This document shows positions 27,154 to 35,433 of a stretch of 64,000 nt of DNA, one piece after another. Position numbers and translations under genes: made by a program. The notes beneath the pieces were generated by a model, which worked only from the letters and a program-made list of their open reading frames with translations, did not search any database and was not told where the DNA came from. Origin of the DNA: Thermohalobaculum sp038534135 (GTDB lineage: Bacteria > Pseudomonadota > Alphaproteobacteria > Rhodobacterales > Rhodobacteraceae); assembly GCA_038534135.1 (NCBI GenBank), contig JBCAXJ010000013.1, forward strand, positions 25,488 to 89,487. Reading direction: 5' to 3'. Within the stretch, counting starts at the first letter, position 1, and the number at the start of each line of letters is the position of its first letter.

Positions 27154-27345
27154 TCAGATCCAGCACCAGAGGCCAATGCAGATATCCCAGATGCCGAGCA
27201 CGACGGCCCAGATCGCAACATCGATCAATGCAAGGACGATCAGCAGCGGCAGACCGATCATCCGCAGCGCGACCCAAAGCGCAGCGGGCGTCGGGCGCGG
27301 TCCGGGCGCCGAGATGCCCATGACAGATTTCGCGTGCTTCGGCAT
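27154..27345 (-). CDS. Small hydrophobic membrane protein
   Basis: A 63-residue protein: a basic N-terminus (MPKHAKSVMG), a Pro-rich segment, then one long hydrophobic stretch (about residues 25-62: WVALRMIGLPLLIVLALIDVAIWAVVLGIW), ending in aromatic residues. Composition fits a single or hairpin membrane protein. It points the same way as the caspase-like gene, 112 bases upstream, and away from the FemAB-like gene. No family was recognised, so it is supported by composition and context only. Confidence 0.5.
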   Translation of the reverse strand: MPKHAKSVMGISAPGPRPTPAALWVALRMIGLPLLIVLALIDVAIWAVVLGIWDICIGLWCWI

Positions 27346-27390
27346 GGCTCGATTAACCAGCGATTAGGTTATTCCGCGGTTAACAGAGGC

Positions 27391-28302
27391 ATGGACATCC
27401 TGTGGAACCGGACGGCGCGCACAACGTGGGAGGCATTGTCGGCGCCCGGCCATGCCATGCAGCAGAACTGGGCCTATGGCGAGGCGTGCAGGGCGCTTGG
27501 GTCCACCGTCCTGCGGGCGGAAATCCACCGTGCCGGACGTCCCGTCGGGGTCATGCAGATCATCCATCGGCGGCTGTTCGGCCTGTTCCACGCGGCGGTC
27601 GGGACACGGGGGCCGGTCTGGACGGCACCGCTTGAGCCCGCCGAGATGGCCGCAGCTCTGAAGGCCATGGCAAAGTCGCTCCCGCTCCCCAACCTGCGGG
27701 GGTTGTTTCTGACCCCTGACACCGACCGTGCCGACCCGTTGGCCGAGGCCCGATTTCACCGGGTGATGACGCCTTATGCCACTGTGATGTTGGATCTGAA
27801 GCGCCCGCCGGAAGAACTGCGCGCCGCCTTGCACCAGAAGTGGCGCAATCGACTGGCCGCGGCCGAGCGGACAGGCTTGCTGGTTCGGCGGATCGACCGC
27901 CAGCCGAAGCTGTATTCCTGGTTGCTCGAGGCCGAAATCGCGCAGCAGCGGCGCCTGAAATACCGCGCACTGCCGCCCGCGCTGGTCCCTGCATGGCAGG
28001 CGGCTGGAGGGGATCTGCGCGTCTACACCGCCGAAAAAGACGGCCAGACCATCGGCGCGATGCTGTTCCTGATCCACGGCAAGACGGCGACCTATCACAT
28101 CGGCTGGAGCAATGATCAGGGCCGTACTGCCTCGGCGCACAACCTGTTGATGTGGACCGCGATGCGCAAGCTGCCGCGCCTGGGTATCGAGTGCCTCGAC
28201 CTCGGCGGGCTGAACACGGACGACAGCCCCGGCGTTGCACGCTTCAAGCTCGGCACAGGGGGCGCGGTCAAATCGCTGTGCGGTACGTGGTTTCGGGCAT
28301 GA
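27391..28302 (+). CDS. FemAB/GNAT-type acyltransferase-like protein
   Basis: A 303-residue protein with the tandem GNAT layout of FemAB-like or 'lipid II:glycine glycyltransferase-like' proteins: an N-terminal half with MQQNWAYGEACRALGS and VMQIIHRRLFGLFHAAVGTRGPVW, and a C-terminal half with LRAALHQKWRNRLAAAERTGL (the KWRNxLxxAE motif), GQTIGAMLFLIHGKTATYHIGWS and LGIECLDLGGLNTDD. These proteins transfer aminoacyl or acyl groups, often in envelope synthesis. The substrate is unknown. The start is the ATG at 27391; the upstream open frame is antisense to the small membrane protein. Confidence 0.78.
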   Translation: MDILWNRTARTTWEALSAPGHAMQQNWAYGEACRALGSTVLRAEIHRAGRPVGVMQIIHRRLFGLFHAAVGTRGPVWTAPLEPAEMAAALKAMAKSLPLPNLRGLFLTPDTDRADPLAEARFHRVMTPYATVMLDLKRPPEELRAALHQKWRNRLAAAERTGLLVRRIDRQPKLYSWLLEAEIAQQRRLKYRALPPALVPAWQAAGGDLRVYTAEKDGQTIGAMLFLIHGKTATYHIGWSNDQGRTASAHNLLMWTAMRKLPRLGIECLDLGGLNTDDSPGVARFKLGTGGAVKSLCGTWFRA

Positions 28303-28347
28303 CTTTGTGCTGCGGTGCACTATGGTTGGCGGCAGGGAGGATTCGCC

Positions 28348-29214
28348 ATGCGCCTGTTTGCCGTCCTTGCCGCCGCTCTTGCCATTTGCCTGCCCGGTCA
28401 GGCTGCGGCGAGCCTTTGTTACGCCTTCGTTGAAGACCTGCGGCGCGATTTGCCCGGTGTTCAATACGCCAAGCTCGAGACCGCGACCGATGCGATCCCC
28501 GTCTCCGGCATACCGGCGGGCACCGTGCGCATCACCTATGTCGCGCACTCGACCTTTCGGATCGAGACCGCCGAGGGCGTGACCATCGCCACGGATTACT
28601 TCGGCACCGCCGGGCGCGATAGCGACGGGCAGTCGATCCGTCCCGATATCATCACCATGAACCATGCGCATGAGACGCATTGGACGGCGAACCCCGACCC
28701 GGAGATTCCCTATGTCCTGCGCGGCTGGAACCACGACGGCAAGGGGCCCGCGGATTACAAGCTCAAGGTGCGTGACGTCGTCGTGCGCAACGTCACGACG
28801 GACATACGCGGCTGGGGCGCGCCCGAGGCCGACGGAAACTCGATCTTTATCTTCGAGGTTGCGGATCTTTGCATCGGCCACCTCGGCCACCTGCACCACA
28901 CGCTGACCGAACAGCACTATGCCAGGATTGGTCGGCTCGACATCGTGATGGCGCCGGTCGATGGCACGATGACGCTGAACATTCAGGACATGATCGAGGT
29001 CCTGAAGACCTTCAAGGCGCGGATCGTGTTGCCGATGCACGCCTTTGGAAACTACTCGATGGAGCAGTTCCTGCGCGGCATGTCGGACGAATTCGCCGTG
29101 ACCGTGCATGACGGACCGACGCTGGATGTGTCGTTCCAGACCCTGCCGCGCGAGGCGATGGTGATGTTTTTGCCGAACGTGCCGGGGAACGAGCCAGCTT
29201 TCGATCTGGACTGA
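28348..29214 (+). CDS. Secreted metallo-beta-lactamase-fold protein
   Basis: A 288-residue protein with signal peptide (cut near residue 22, GQAAAS) and an MBL-fold core: VRITYVAHSTFRIETAEGVTIATDYFG, then the metal motif MNHAHETHW, which keeps HxH and a later His, IFEVADLCIGHLGHLHHTL and VLPMHAFGNYS. The pattern resembles UlaG-like L-ascorbate lactonase or RomA-type phosphodiesterases rather than true beta-lactamases. The ATG at 28348 has GGAGG upstream. Its substrate and partner are unknown; it lies 45 bases after the FemAB-like gene, so they could be cotranscribed. Confidence 0.82.
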   Translation: MRLFAVLAAALAICLPGQAAASLCYAFVEDLRRDLPGVQYAKLETATDAIPVSGIPAGTVRITYVAHSTFRIETAEGVTIATDYFGTAGRDSDGQSIRPDIITMNHAHETHWTANPDPEIPYVLRGWNHDGKGPADYKLKVRDVVVRNVTTDIRGWGAPEADGNSIFIFEVADLCIGHLGHLHHTLTEQHYARIGRLDIVMAPVDGTMTLNIQDMIEVLKTFKARIVLPMHAFGNYSMEQFLRGMSDEFAVTVHDGPTLDVSFQTLPREAMVMFLPNVPGNEPAFDLD

Positions 29215-29385
29215 GGGCGCCTGTCGGTCCGTGCAATCAGGCTTCTTGAGTGAGAGGTGTCCCAATCGGGTGCCACTCTGACGCGCCTGCACTTTCCCTT
29301 AACCGAGCGAATCGCTATATAGGCGATCGCGGAGTGCAGATTGCACCGACCGTGTATTGGATGCCCGACGCGCTCGGGCGCTATC

Positions 29386-29401
29386 AGGAGATCGAACGAT
29401 C
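29386..29401 (+). promoter_or_regulatory. infC ribosome binding site with ATC start codon
   Basis: AGGAG at 29386-29390, an 8-base spacer and ATC at 29399-29401, followed by codons for Ala-Arg-Arg-Pro-His. The combination of a strong Shine-Dalgarno and a rare AUC codon would let IF-3 repress its own translation, as shown for AUU-started infC in E. coli. The assignment rests on sequence and family knowledge. Confidence 0.6.
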
Positions 29402-29944
29402 GCAAGAAGACCGCACCACGCGCCGCCGCAACGAGATACCGGCCCGCGCGTAAACCGGATGATCCGTGTCCCGGAAATCCGTCTTATCGATCACGAGGGA
29501 GAGAACCACGGCGTTATCCGCCCGGAAGACGCAGTGAAAATGGCCGAGGATGTCGGTCTGGATCTGGTCGAGATTTCTCCCAACGCCAATCCGCCTGTCT
29601 GCAAGATCATGGACTTCGGCAAGTTCAAGTACGAGACGCAGAAGAAGGCGAACGAGGCGAAGAAGAAGCAAAAGGTGATCGAGGTCAAGGAAGTCAAATT
29701 CCGACCGAACATCGATACCCACGATTACGAAGTGAAGATGCGCAACGTCACCAAGTTCCTGGAAGGTGGGGACAAGGTGAAGGTCACGCTGCGGTTCCGT
29801 GGGCGCGAGATGGCGCACCAGGAAATTGGCCGCGAGCTTCTGCACAAGATCTCGGGCGATATAGAAGGTCTCGGCAAGATCGAGGCGATGCCCAAGATGG
29901 AAGGCCGCCAGATGATCATGGTGGCCGCGCCCGTAAAGACCTGA
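29399..29944 (+). CDS. infC: Translation initiation factor IF-3, apparent ATC start
   Basis: IF-3 checks start-codon selection on the 30S subunit. The sequence is clear: ARRPHHAPPQRDTGPRVN (residues 2-19), LVEISPNANPPVCKIMDFGKFKYE, KKKQKVIEVKEVKFRP, VTLRFRGREMAHQEIG and EGRQMIMVAAP. I place the start at the ATC at 29399, because AGGAG lies eight bases before it and the protein family begins at this point. The next ATG in frame (29459) would cut off conserved N-terminal residues and an upstream ATG/GTG would add 14 non-conserved ones. A non-AUG start is a known autoregulatory feature of infC in other bacteria. The product is then 181 residues. Confidence 0.92.
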   Translation: MARRPHHAPPQRDTGPRVNRMIRVPEIRLIDHEGENHGVIRPEDAVKMAEDVGLDLVEISPNANPPVCKIMDFGKFKYETQKKANEAKKKQKVIEVKEVKFRPNIDTHDYEVKMRNVTKFLEGGDKVKVTLRFRGREMAHQEIGRELLHKISGDIEGLGKIEAMPKMEGRQMIMVAAPVKT

Positions 29945-29954
29945 GGCGGCCGCG

Positions 29955-30605
29955 ATGGTCGATCAGCCCCAGCCCCGGTGTGCGCCGGGGCTGACAGGCG
30001 GGCATGATGATGGGCGCCTTGTGGCGCCGTCGGCCGAACGCAATGAACAGCCAATAATCGATGCCCTGCATCCGGTCCTGTCGGGTCGGCGCGGGGTCTT
30101 GCTTGAAGTCGGGTCCGGAACCGGCCAGCACAGTGCTGCCTTCGCCCGGGCCTTTCCGATGATCGACTGGTTGCCTTCAGACCCGTTCGATGATCACCTC
30201 GACAGCATCCGGGCCTGGGGGCGCCATGCCAGTGTGCCGAACCTGCGGGATCCGGTCTGGCTGGATGCCGCCGAGGATTGGCCCCCGATGGAGCCGCTGA
30301 TCGGTGTGATGTCGATCAATGTCATCCACATCGCACCCTGGGTTGTCGCGCAGGGGATTGTCCGCGGCGCTGGCCGGATGGCGCCCGGCGGAGCGTTGCT
30401 GTTCTACGGTCCGTTCCGCGAGGGTGGCGCGCATACCGGCGAGGGTAATGCACGTTTTGACGAGAGCCTGCGCGCACAGGATCCGACATGGGGCATCCGT
30501 GATATCGCGGACGTCACGGCGGATGCCGCGCGGCATGGCTTTGACGTGCCCGAGGTTACGGTGATGCCAGCCAACAACCGGCTGGTCTACTTCCGAAAAC
30601 GGTAG
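29955..30605 (+). CDS. DUF938 SAM-dependent methyltransferase-like protein
   Basis: A 216-residue protein of the DUF938 family, a Rossmann methyltransferase fold. The characteristic opening VAPSAERNEQPIIDAL, the SAM loop LLEVGSGTGQHSAAFARAFP, and MSINVIHIAPW with the C-terminal NNRLVYFRKR are visible. Starting at ATG 29955 (11 bases after infC) adds about 20 residues that contain a strong hairpin; a GTG at 30021 would begin at the conserved part, so the true start is uncertain. The function of the family is unknown. Confidence 0.85.
   Translation: MVDQPQPRCAPGLTGGHDDGRLVAPSAERNEQPIIDALHPVLSGRRGVLLEVGSGTGQHSAAFARAFPMIDWLPSDPFDDHLDSIRAWGRHASVPNLRDPVWLDAAEDWPPMEPLIGVMSINVIHIAPWVVAQGIVRGAGRMAPGGALLFYGPFREGGAHTGEGNARFDESLRAQDPTWGIRDIADVTADAARHGFDVPEVTVMPANNRLVYFRKR
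29970..29993 (+). terminator. Strong GC hairpin after infC
   Basis: CAGCCCCGG, loop TGTGCG, CCGGGGCTG: a perfect 9-bp stem 26 bases after the infC stop, with no T-run. It lies inside the N-terminal extension of the DUF938 reading frame, which suggests either an infC 3' end with a later DUF938 start, or an attenuating structure between the two genes. Confidence 0.45.
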
Positions 30606-30626
30606 GGTGGGCGCCCCGCCCACCCT
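30604..30626. terminator. Bidirectional terminator-like hairpin
   Basis: AGGGTGGGCG, loop CCC, CGCCCACCCT: a perfect 10-bp stem beginning at the DUF938 stop codon and ending before the stop of the convergent DUF4399 gene. It would serve both transcripts. Confidence 0.65.
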
Positions 30627-30635
30627 TCGCAGAAC

Positions 30636-31064
30636 TTATTCGACGGTGACGGCGATCCGCTCGGACATCACGGGCTTGTCGTGTGGCACGTGGCTCCAGT
30701 CGCCAAGCACCAGTTGCAGCGTGTGAGTGCCCTTCGGCAGCTCGACCGTGGCTTCGGTCTGGCCTCCGCCGAAGTGAATGTGCTGCTCGTCGGCTGGAAT
30801 GCCGTATTGCAGTTCTTCACCCTCGATCTGTTCGTTGACGATCAGGTGGTGATGGCCCGTGTTCTCTTTTTCGATTCCTGCGGGTGCGATGCCCATTCCC
30901 GACAGGCCGAACTGGATAAAGACCGGGCTTTGGACCGTGTCGCCATCGCTCAGGTTCACGAAGTAGACCTTCGCACCTTCGGCGGAGGGTGTCCCTTCGG
31001 CCATCGCTGGCGCGATTCCAAAGCCGATCACGGTCGCGAAGACGGCAGCAAGCATGCGTTTCAT
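30636..31064 (-). CDS. Secreted DUF4399 protein
   Basis: A 142-residue periplasmic protein: signal peptide MKRMLAAVFATVIGFGIAPAMA, then a DUF4399 domain with VYFVNLSDGDTVQSPVFIQFGLSGMGIAPAG, the His-rich NTGHHHLIV and EQHIHFGGGQTEATVELP motifs. The clustered histidines suggest metal binding, but the function is unknown. It is divergent from the ECF sigma gene, with a 92-base shared upstream region. Confidence 0.88.
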   Translation of the reverse strand: MKRMLAAVFATVIGFGIAPAMAEGTPSAEGAKVYFVNLSDGDTVQSPVFIQFGLSGMGIAPAGIEKENTGHHHLIVNEQIEGEELQYGIPADEQHIHFGGGQTEATVELPKGTHTLQLVLGDWSHVPHDKPVMSERIAVTVE

Positions 31065-31156
31065 TGTAATTCCTCTCTCTCGGACTAGCGTTTTGTTGAA
31101 CGGCGCCTCACCTGCGCTGAAAGTAAGAACACCCGGGCCGAAGAAAAATTCACATC

Positions 31157-31657
31157 ATGAAAACAAAAAATGACCGGGTCGTGCGTGAAGGGTTGCCGGA
31201 CTTGATGCCAAGGCTTTGGCGTTACGGGATGGTTCTGACGCGAAACGCCGAAGATGCCGCCGAGCTTGCGCAGGCCACGGCGATGCGGGCGCTGGAGCGG
31301 TCTGGGCAGTTTCAACCGGGCACGCGGCTGGACCGCTGGTGCTTCGCGATCCTCGGTTCGATCTGGAAGAACGAGCTGCGCAGCCGGTCGGTCCGGCGCG
31401 GCGAAGGGCTGGTTCCGGTCGACGAGGCCGGGCTTTCCGACACGGCACCTCACGTCGATGTGAATATTTCCGCGCGTGAGGTGTTGTCGAGGATGATGGA
31501 ATTGCCGGAGGCGCAGCGCGAGACCATGTTTCTCGTCTACGTGGAAGGGTACACGTATGCCGATGCGGCGGAGCGTTTGGCGATTCCGGTTGGAACGGTG
31601 ATGAGCCGGTTGGCGAATGGCCGGCGCCGGGTGAACGAACAGATGGGATCGGATTGA
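31157..31657 (+). CDS. ECF-type RNA polymerase sigma factor
   Basis: A 166-residue sigma-70 family factor with only regions 2 and 4. Region 2 is seen in LMPRLWRYGMVLTRNAEDAAELAQATAMRALER and FQPGTRLDRWCFAILGSIWKNELR; region 4 in ELPEAQRETMFLVYVEGYTYADAAERLAIPVGTVMSRLANGRRRV. The anti-sigma gene follows with overlapping stop and start sequences, so the pair is translationally coupled. The stimulus is not evident from the genes around it. Confidence 0.92.
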   Translation: MKTKNDRVVREGLPDLMPRLWRYGMVLTRNAEDAAELAQATAMRALERSGQFQPGTRLDRWCFAILGSIWKNELRSRSVRRGEGLVPVDEAGLSDTAPHVDVNISAREVLSRMMELPEAQRETMFLVYVEGYTYADAAERLAIPVGTVMSRLANGRRRVNEQMGSD

Positions 31658-31662
31658 GCGTG

Positions 31663-32418
31663 ATGGATACGACGCCCCTGACGGACGAACAGATCGTGGC
31701 ATTTCTGGATGATGCTCTTCCAGCGGACGAGCAGGCTCGGGTTGCGCTGGCGGTAGCCAACGATCCGTCAGTTGCAAAGCGGATCGAGCAGCTTGCTGTC
31801 GATCGCGATGCCCTGAGCGCCGGGTTCGATGCCATGCTGGCCGAAGCGCCGCCGCTTGTGGTTCCCGATTTGCCTGCGAATGAACGCAGTCAACCGTCCG
31901 GCTGGGGGCACTGGATTTCGCGCGGGTCGGCAGCGGCGGCAATCTTTGCCGTCGGTATCGGTGCCGGGCTGTTCCTGGCGCGCACCGACGCTCCTGAGGA
32001 CTGGACCATTGCGGTGGCCGACTACCAGGTGCTTTACGCGACCGAGACGCTGACGACCATGCCGCTGCCCGACGCGGCGCGGCGCACCTCGCTGGCGCGC
32101 ACCGGCGCGGCGCTGGGTCTGGAACTGACGGAAGACACGCTGGCGGTCTCTGGGCTGGCGTTCCAGCGCGCGCAGATCCTGTCCTTCGACAACGCGCCGC
32201 TGGCGCAGCTTGCGTTTCTGGACGGGGATGGGACACCCTTCGCGCTGTGCTTTCGGCGGATCGATGGCGAAGATAGTGCGCCAGTGACGGAAGACCTCGC
32301 CGGGTTGGCATCGGTCACCTGGCATCAGGATGGCTTCGGGTTCATCCTGATCGGCGGTGACGACGCGCAGGCCGTCGAATCCTGGCAGCAACAGTTCGCG
32401 GATCGCATTGGCACCTGA
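31663..32418 (+). CDS. Membrane-anchored anti-sigma factor
   Basis: A 251-residue protein with an N-terminal anti-sigma-like helical region (TDEQIVAFLDDALPADEQARVALAVANDPSVAKRIEQLA), a single TM segment (about residues 86-106, SAAAAIFAVGIGAGLFLA), and a periplasmic domain of about 140 residues. The N-terminus lacks the HxxxCxxC zinc motif of ZAS proteins. TTG 31654, GTG 31660 and ATG 31663 are all in frame; ATG was taken. Position right after the sigma gene supports the call. Confidence 0.85.
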   Translation: MDTTPLTDEQIVAFLDDALPADEQARVALAVANDPSVAKRIEQLAVDRDALSAGFDAMLAEAPPLVVPDLPANERSQPSGWGHWISRGSAAAAIFAVGIGAGLFLARTDAPEDWTIAVADYQVLYATETLTTMPLPDAARRTSLARTGAALGLELTEDTLAVSGLAFQRAQILSFDNAPLAQLAFLDGDGTPFALCFRRIDGEDSAPVTEDLAGLASVTWHQDGFGFILIGGDDAQAVESWQQQFADRIGT

Positions 32419-32466
32419 AGCCCGGCTCGCGATTGCATTGCGGACACGATCCGATAGGCTGATGCC

Positions 32467-32820
32467 ATGGCACATGATTCAGACACCACGGGGCGCAGCT
32501 GGCACGACATGGGCGGGCTCGACGCCGGAGCGATCGACCTGAGCGAGCACGACTATGCGCTGTGGGAGAAGCGGGTCGATGCGCTGCGCCAGATCGCGAA
32601 CGACAAGGGGTACTTCACGGTCGACGGGCTGCGCCGCACGCTCGAGGACATGGGCGAACAGGCGTTCGAGACCATGACCTATTACGAGCGCTGGATGGCC
32701 GCGACGACCAAGAACCTGATTGATGCGGGCGCGTTTTCGATCGAGGAACTCAACGCCAAGATGGAAGAGGTCAAGGGCCGTGGCCCGACCTATGGCGAGG
32801 CGCAGGGCTCGGGCGAATAA
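32467..32820 (+). CDS. Nitrile hydratase beta-subunit N-terminal-like protein
   Basis: A 117-residue protein with the opening SWHDMGGLDAGAIDLSEHDYALWEKRVDALRQIA and a central FETMTYYERWMAATTKNLIDAGAFSIEELNAKMEEV, matching the N-terminal helical domain of nitrile hydratase beta and thiocyanate hydrolase subunits. The C-terminal SH3-like barrel of the beta subunit is missing, and no alpha-subunit or activator gene is near. It may partner with a distant alpha subunit or have an unrelated role. Length and domain identity are seen; function is not known. Confidence 0.78.
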   Translation: MAHDSDTTGRSWHDMGGLDAGAIDLSEHDYALWEKRVDALRQIANDKGYFTVDGLRRTLEDMGEQAFETMTYYERWMAATTKNLIDAGAFSIEELNAKMEEVKGRGPTYGEAQGSGE

Positions 32821-33602
32821 AGCACGCACGCCAAAACGCATCGCGGCTGTTGAGGCCGGATGTTGATCGCGTGTTCTCGAGAAATGGTTGGGCACCTTCG
32901 GCGCCCGGATGTGGTTGTCCCACGGATCGTGTCTCGCCGGGTCGCACCCCGGCGGTGTTCATCTGAAAACGGCGACTGGCCAGTCACCTTGAACGCTACT
33001 GAACGCTTGTCCCGCGAACGGGACACCGGCTGTTGCGGAAGGACCTCCCCAACCGTCACGAACAACCGGCCTTCGCGAAGTTCGCACCCCCAAAGTGAGA
33101 GCACGGCAATTGCGAGGGGATGTTTAGCGTCATTTCTCTAAAGATTGCTTAAACCTTGAGGAAGAACTGCATCGGACATTGCAAAACTCATGCACTGCAC
33201 CTCTCCTGCATGATTTTAGGGGCTTGGCTAGTGCCAGGATTAATTGCATCTCTGAAGTGCCACCCAGGCCTATGAGCCTGACCAAAACCGTCAGATGACC
33301 GCGTTGAGCCCTTCCTGAGCCGTCTGCTGCCGGTCATCTCGCGTTTGCGAACGATGGCGCGAGCATTCGTCTAAGACTGGCGCAGCGAAAAAGCGGGCCC
33401 TTCGCCGGGCCGCCGGGCGTTTCAGAAAGTGTGGATAGGAGCGATCTACAAAGGCCTTTCTTCTTACAGCATTCGCGCCGGTGCCACTGCTGCCGCATCG
33501 TCAGCGAAATGAAAGACCTGAGGCGGGAAAGTAACATTTGCCCCGCAACCAAGACGGGTCATAGTGAGCCGATGCGAAAAATCGCACCAATGGGAGGAAA
33601 AG
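32821..33602. other. 782-base gap without a supported gene
   Basis: No open frame in either strand shows protein-like composition or a family motif. It holds one copy (33291-33311) of the recurring 21-base motif found also near 36590 and 41153, and short GC-rich inverted pairs. The last 30 bases contain the ribosome site of the sugar dehydrogenase gene. Probably decayed accessory DNA. Confidence 0.6.
33291..33311. repeat. Intergenic motif copy A
   Basis: Begins TCAGATGACCGCGTTGAGCC. It shares the first nine bases, the G at position 11 and most of the TTGAGCCC end with the copies at 36590 and 41153. All three lie in gene-free gaps. The function is unknown; it may be a decayed dispersed repeat. 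Confidence 0.4.
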
Positions 33603-34925
33603 ATGAAAAAAATATCCGCCACTCTGTTCTCCGGGATCACGGCATCCGCCTTGATCCTGGGAGCGCCGCTGGCTGCGCAAGCCGATGGCCACGAGGGTAT
33701 GGACGTGCCCAAAATTTCTTCGTCCGTCGTGTTGAAGGAATTGGACCTGCCTTGGGATATGGCGTTCCTGCCCGACGGCAGCATGTTCTATACCGAAAAA
33801 TGCCGAGGTCTTTCGGTCAGAACCAAAGACGGGACCGTGAATGCATTGTACGGCATGGTCGATGCGGAGGGTTTCGCCGATAGCGGCAGTGACCTCTTCT
33901 GCGAAGGACAGGCCGGAATGCTCGGCGTGGTTCCGGATCGGCACTTCGACAAGAACCGCTATCTGTTCGTCTACTCCACTTCGACGAAGTATCATGGGGA
34001 TGGTTGCAAGACCAACTTCGAGAAGTGCGACGGCAACATCGTGATGCGGTTCAAGGTCAGCGAAGACCTGAAAAGCGTCTCGGACCGGACCGACATTGTC
34101 ACCGACATCCAGTACAAACCGTTCGAGTCCGATCAGCCCTTCGGTGGCCCGGGCGCGCACAATGGCGGCCGGCTTCGTGTTGGACCGGGTGGCTATCTCT
34201 GGGTCGCAGGTGGTGACCGTCACCGGGGGATCTGCCCTCAGGACGGATCGTTGCTGTGCGGCAAGGTGCTGCGCATCGATGCGGACGGGAATGCACACCC
34301 GGACAACAATCCGCCTGAAGGCTTCGACGCACGCATCTACACCTACGGTCACAGAAACGTTCAGGGCATCGACTTCCGTCCGAGCGACGGCAAGGCGTTC
34401 ACGGCCGAGCATGGCCCATGGCACAATGATGAGATCACGGCCCTTGTGAATGGCGGCAACGCCGGTTGGGACCCTGCGCAGAACACAGGCGGTCGGGGCG
34501 AGTGTCCGGATCAATATTGTGGCTACGAGCCAAATCAGAAGGACGCAATGGACCCTGCGATCCGTGCCGCTTACACGCCGATGAGCGACACGCGGTTCGA
34601 CGACCTGATGCCAGCGACGTGGAACAACAACGGGTTCTCACAGGGCACCGGTTCTGCGGCCTTCCTGAAGGGCGACAACTGGGGCATCTACGAGGGCCGC
34701 TTGTCGGTCGGCATCATGGGCATCGCGTTTGGCGACACGCCCGAGGGCTCGAGGATCGACATGATCAGCATCACGCCGGATGGGCTGGGCATCAATGGCA
34801 TCACGCAGATGCCGCTGGGCTTCTCGGCGAGATTCCGGGGTCTTGTCATGGGTCCGGACAACGCACTTTACGTGGCCACTGATGGTGGTGAGATCCACAA
34901 AGTGACGGCAGAAAGCATGAAATAG
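33603..34925 (+). CDS. PQQ-dependent sugar dehydrogenase (soluble aldose dehydrogenase type)
   Basis: A 440-residue secreted beta-propeller enzyme of the glucose/sorbosone dehydrogenase family, which oxidises aldoses in the periplasm with PQQ. The signal peptide ends near AQADGHE. Typical motifs: LPWDMAFLPDGSMFYTEK, AHNGGRLRVGPGGYLWVAGGD, and IYTYGHRNVQGIDFRPSDGKAFTAEHGPWHNDEITAL. The ATG at 33603 follows GGGAGG, so the 13-codon extension upstream is not used. The extra inserts (several Cys in the middle) are unlike the E. coli YliI protein. PQQ synthesis genes are not in the window. Confidence 0.87.
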   Translation: MKKISATLFSGITASALILGAPLAAQADGHEGMDVPKISSSVVLKELDLPWDMAFLPDGSMFYTEKCRGLSVRTKDGTVNALYGMVDAEGFADSGSDLFCEGQAGMLGVVPDRHFDKNRYLFVYSTSTKYHGDGCKTNFEKCDGNIVMRFKVSEDLKSVSDRTDIVTDIQYKPFESDQPFGGPGAHNGGRLRVGPGGYLWVAGGDRHRGICPQDGSLLCGKVLRIDADGNAHPDNNPPEGFDARIYTYGHRNVQGIDFRPSDGKAFTAEHGPWHNDEITALVNGGNAGWDPAQNTGGRGECPDQYCGYEPNQKDAMDPAIRAAYTPMSDTRFDDLMPATWNNNGFSQGTGSAAFLKGDNWGIYEGRLSVGIMGIAFGDTPEGSRIDMISITPDGLGINGITQMPLGFSARFRGLVMGPDNALYVATDGGEIHKVTAESMK

Positions 34926-34941
34926 CTTTCTGGAACAAGCG

Positions 34942-34965
34942 CCCGCGCCGAGGAGTTGGCGCGGG
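34942..34965. terminator. Terminator-like hairpin
   Basis: CCCGCGCC, loop GAGGAGTT, GGCGCGGG: an 8-bp stem after the sugar dehydrogenase stop, between that gene and the convergent hypothetical gene. No T-run is visible. Confidence 0.55.
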
Positions 34966-35013
34966 TGTATGCGTTAGTTGCAGATCCCGGTAGAGAACGT
35001 GCAATCGTAGTGT

Positions 35014-35418
35014 TCAGGGATCGCACAAGATCGCGGAAAGGCGCTCCGCCGCCGAACCTTCCTTGATTGGACGCTTTCGCTTTGGCTTCGTATCCGTTTT
35101 CATCGCCGGATCTTCCCAATGCTTGTCCGAGAAGAAGGTTCTCTGCAAAGTTCTCTCTGTGCGCTGGGCGCAATCGACCTCCACAAGGCTTTGATAACTC
35201 GCCGCCGCCATCACCGTGCGCTTGTATCGAATTCGAGACCAAACTGTGTGTAGGTCAAACGTCTTTTTTACCCGCGACATATCGTAGAAATATACGTCAC
35301 CATTCGCTTCTTCAAAGTAGATGCGCCACACGTCCTCATCAGCATTGGAGAAAAAATTTGCCAAAAGCGCAAATGCTATTGAGAAAAGCGTTAGCTTTTT
35401 TGTGCCACATTTGGCCAT
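35014..35418 (-). CDS. Surface-adhesin-E-like secreted protein
   Basis: A 134-residue protein with a basic start and hydrophobic segment (KKLTLFSIAFALLANFFSNA) that fits a signal peptide, then a domain with DVWRIYFEEANGDVYFYDMSRV, VWSRIRYKRTV and LVEVDCAQRTERTLQRTFFSD. This order of strands with a lone Cys resembles the 'surface-adhesin protein E' family. The C-terminus is lysine-rich. Codon use is less GC-biased than the core. It starts a run of minus-strand accessory genes with no known partners. Confidence 0.6.
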   Translation of the reverse strand: MAKCGTKKLTLFSIAFALLANFFSNADEDVWRIYFEEANGDVYFYDMSRVKKTFDLHTVWSRIRYKRTVMAAASYQSLVEVDCAQRTERTLQRTFFSDKHWEDPAMKTDTKPKRKRPIKEGSAAERLSAILCDP

Positions 35419-35433
35419 AAAGTGATCTCATGA

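Noticed and set aside
27364..29292. A 642-codon minus-strand open frame
   Set aside because: Antisense of the FemAB-like and MBL-fold genes; composition is that of a shadow frame.
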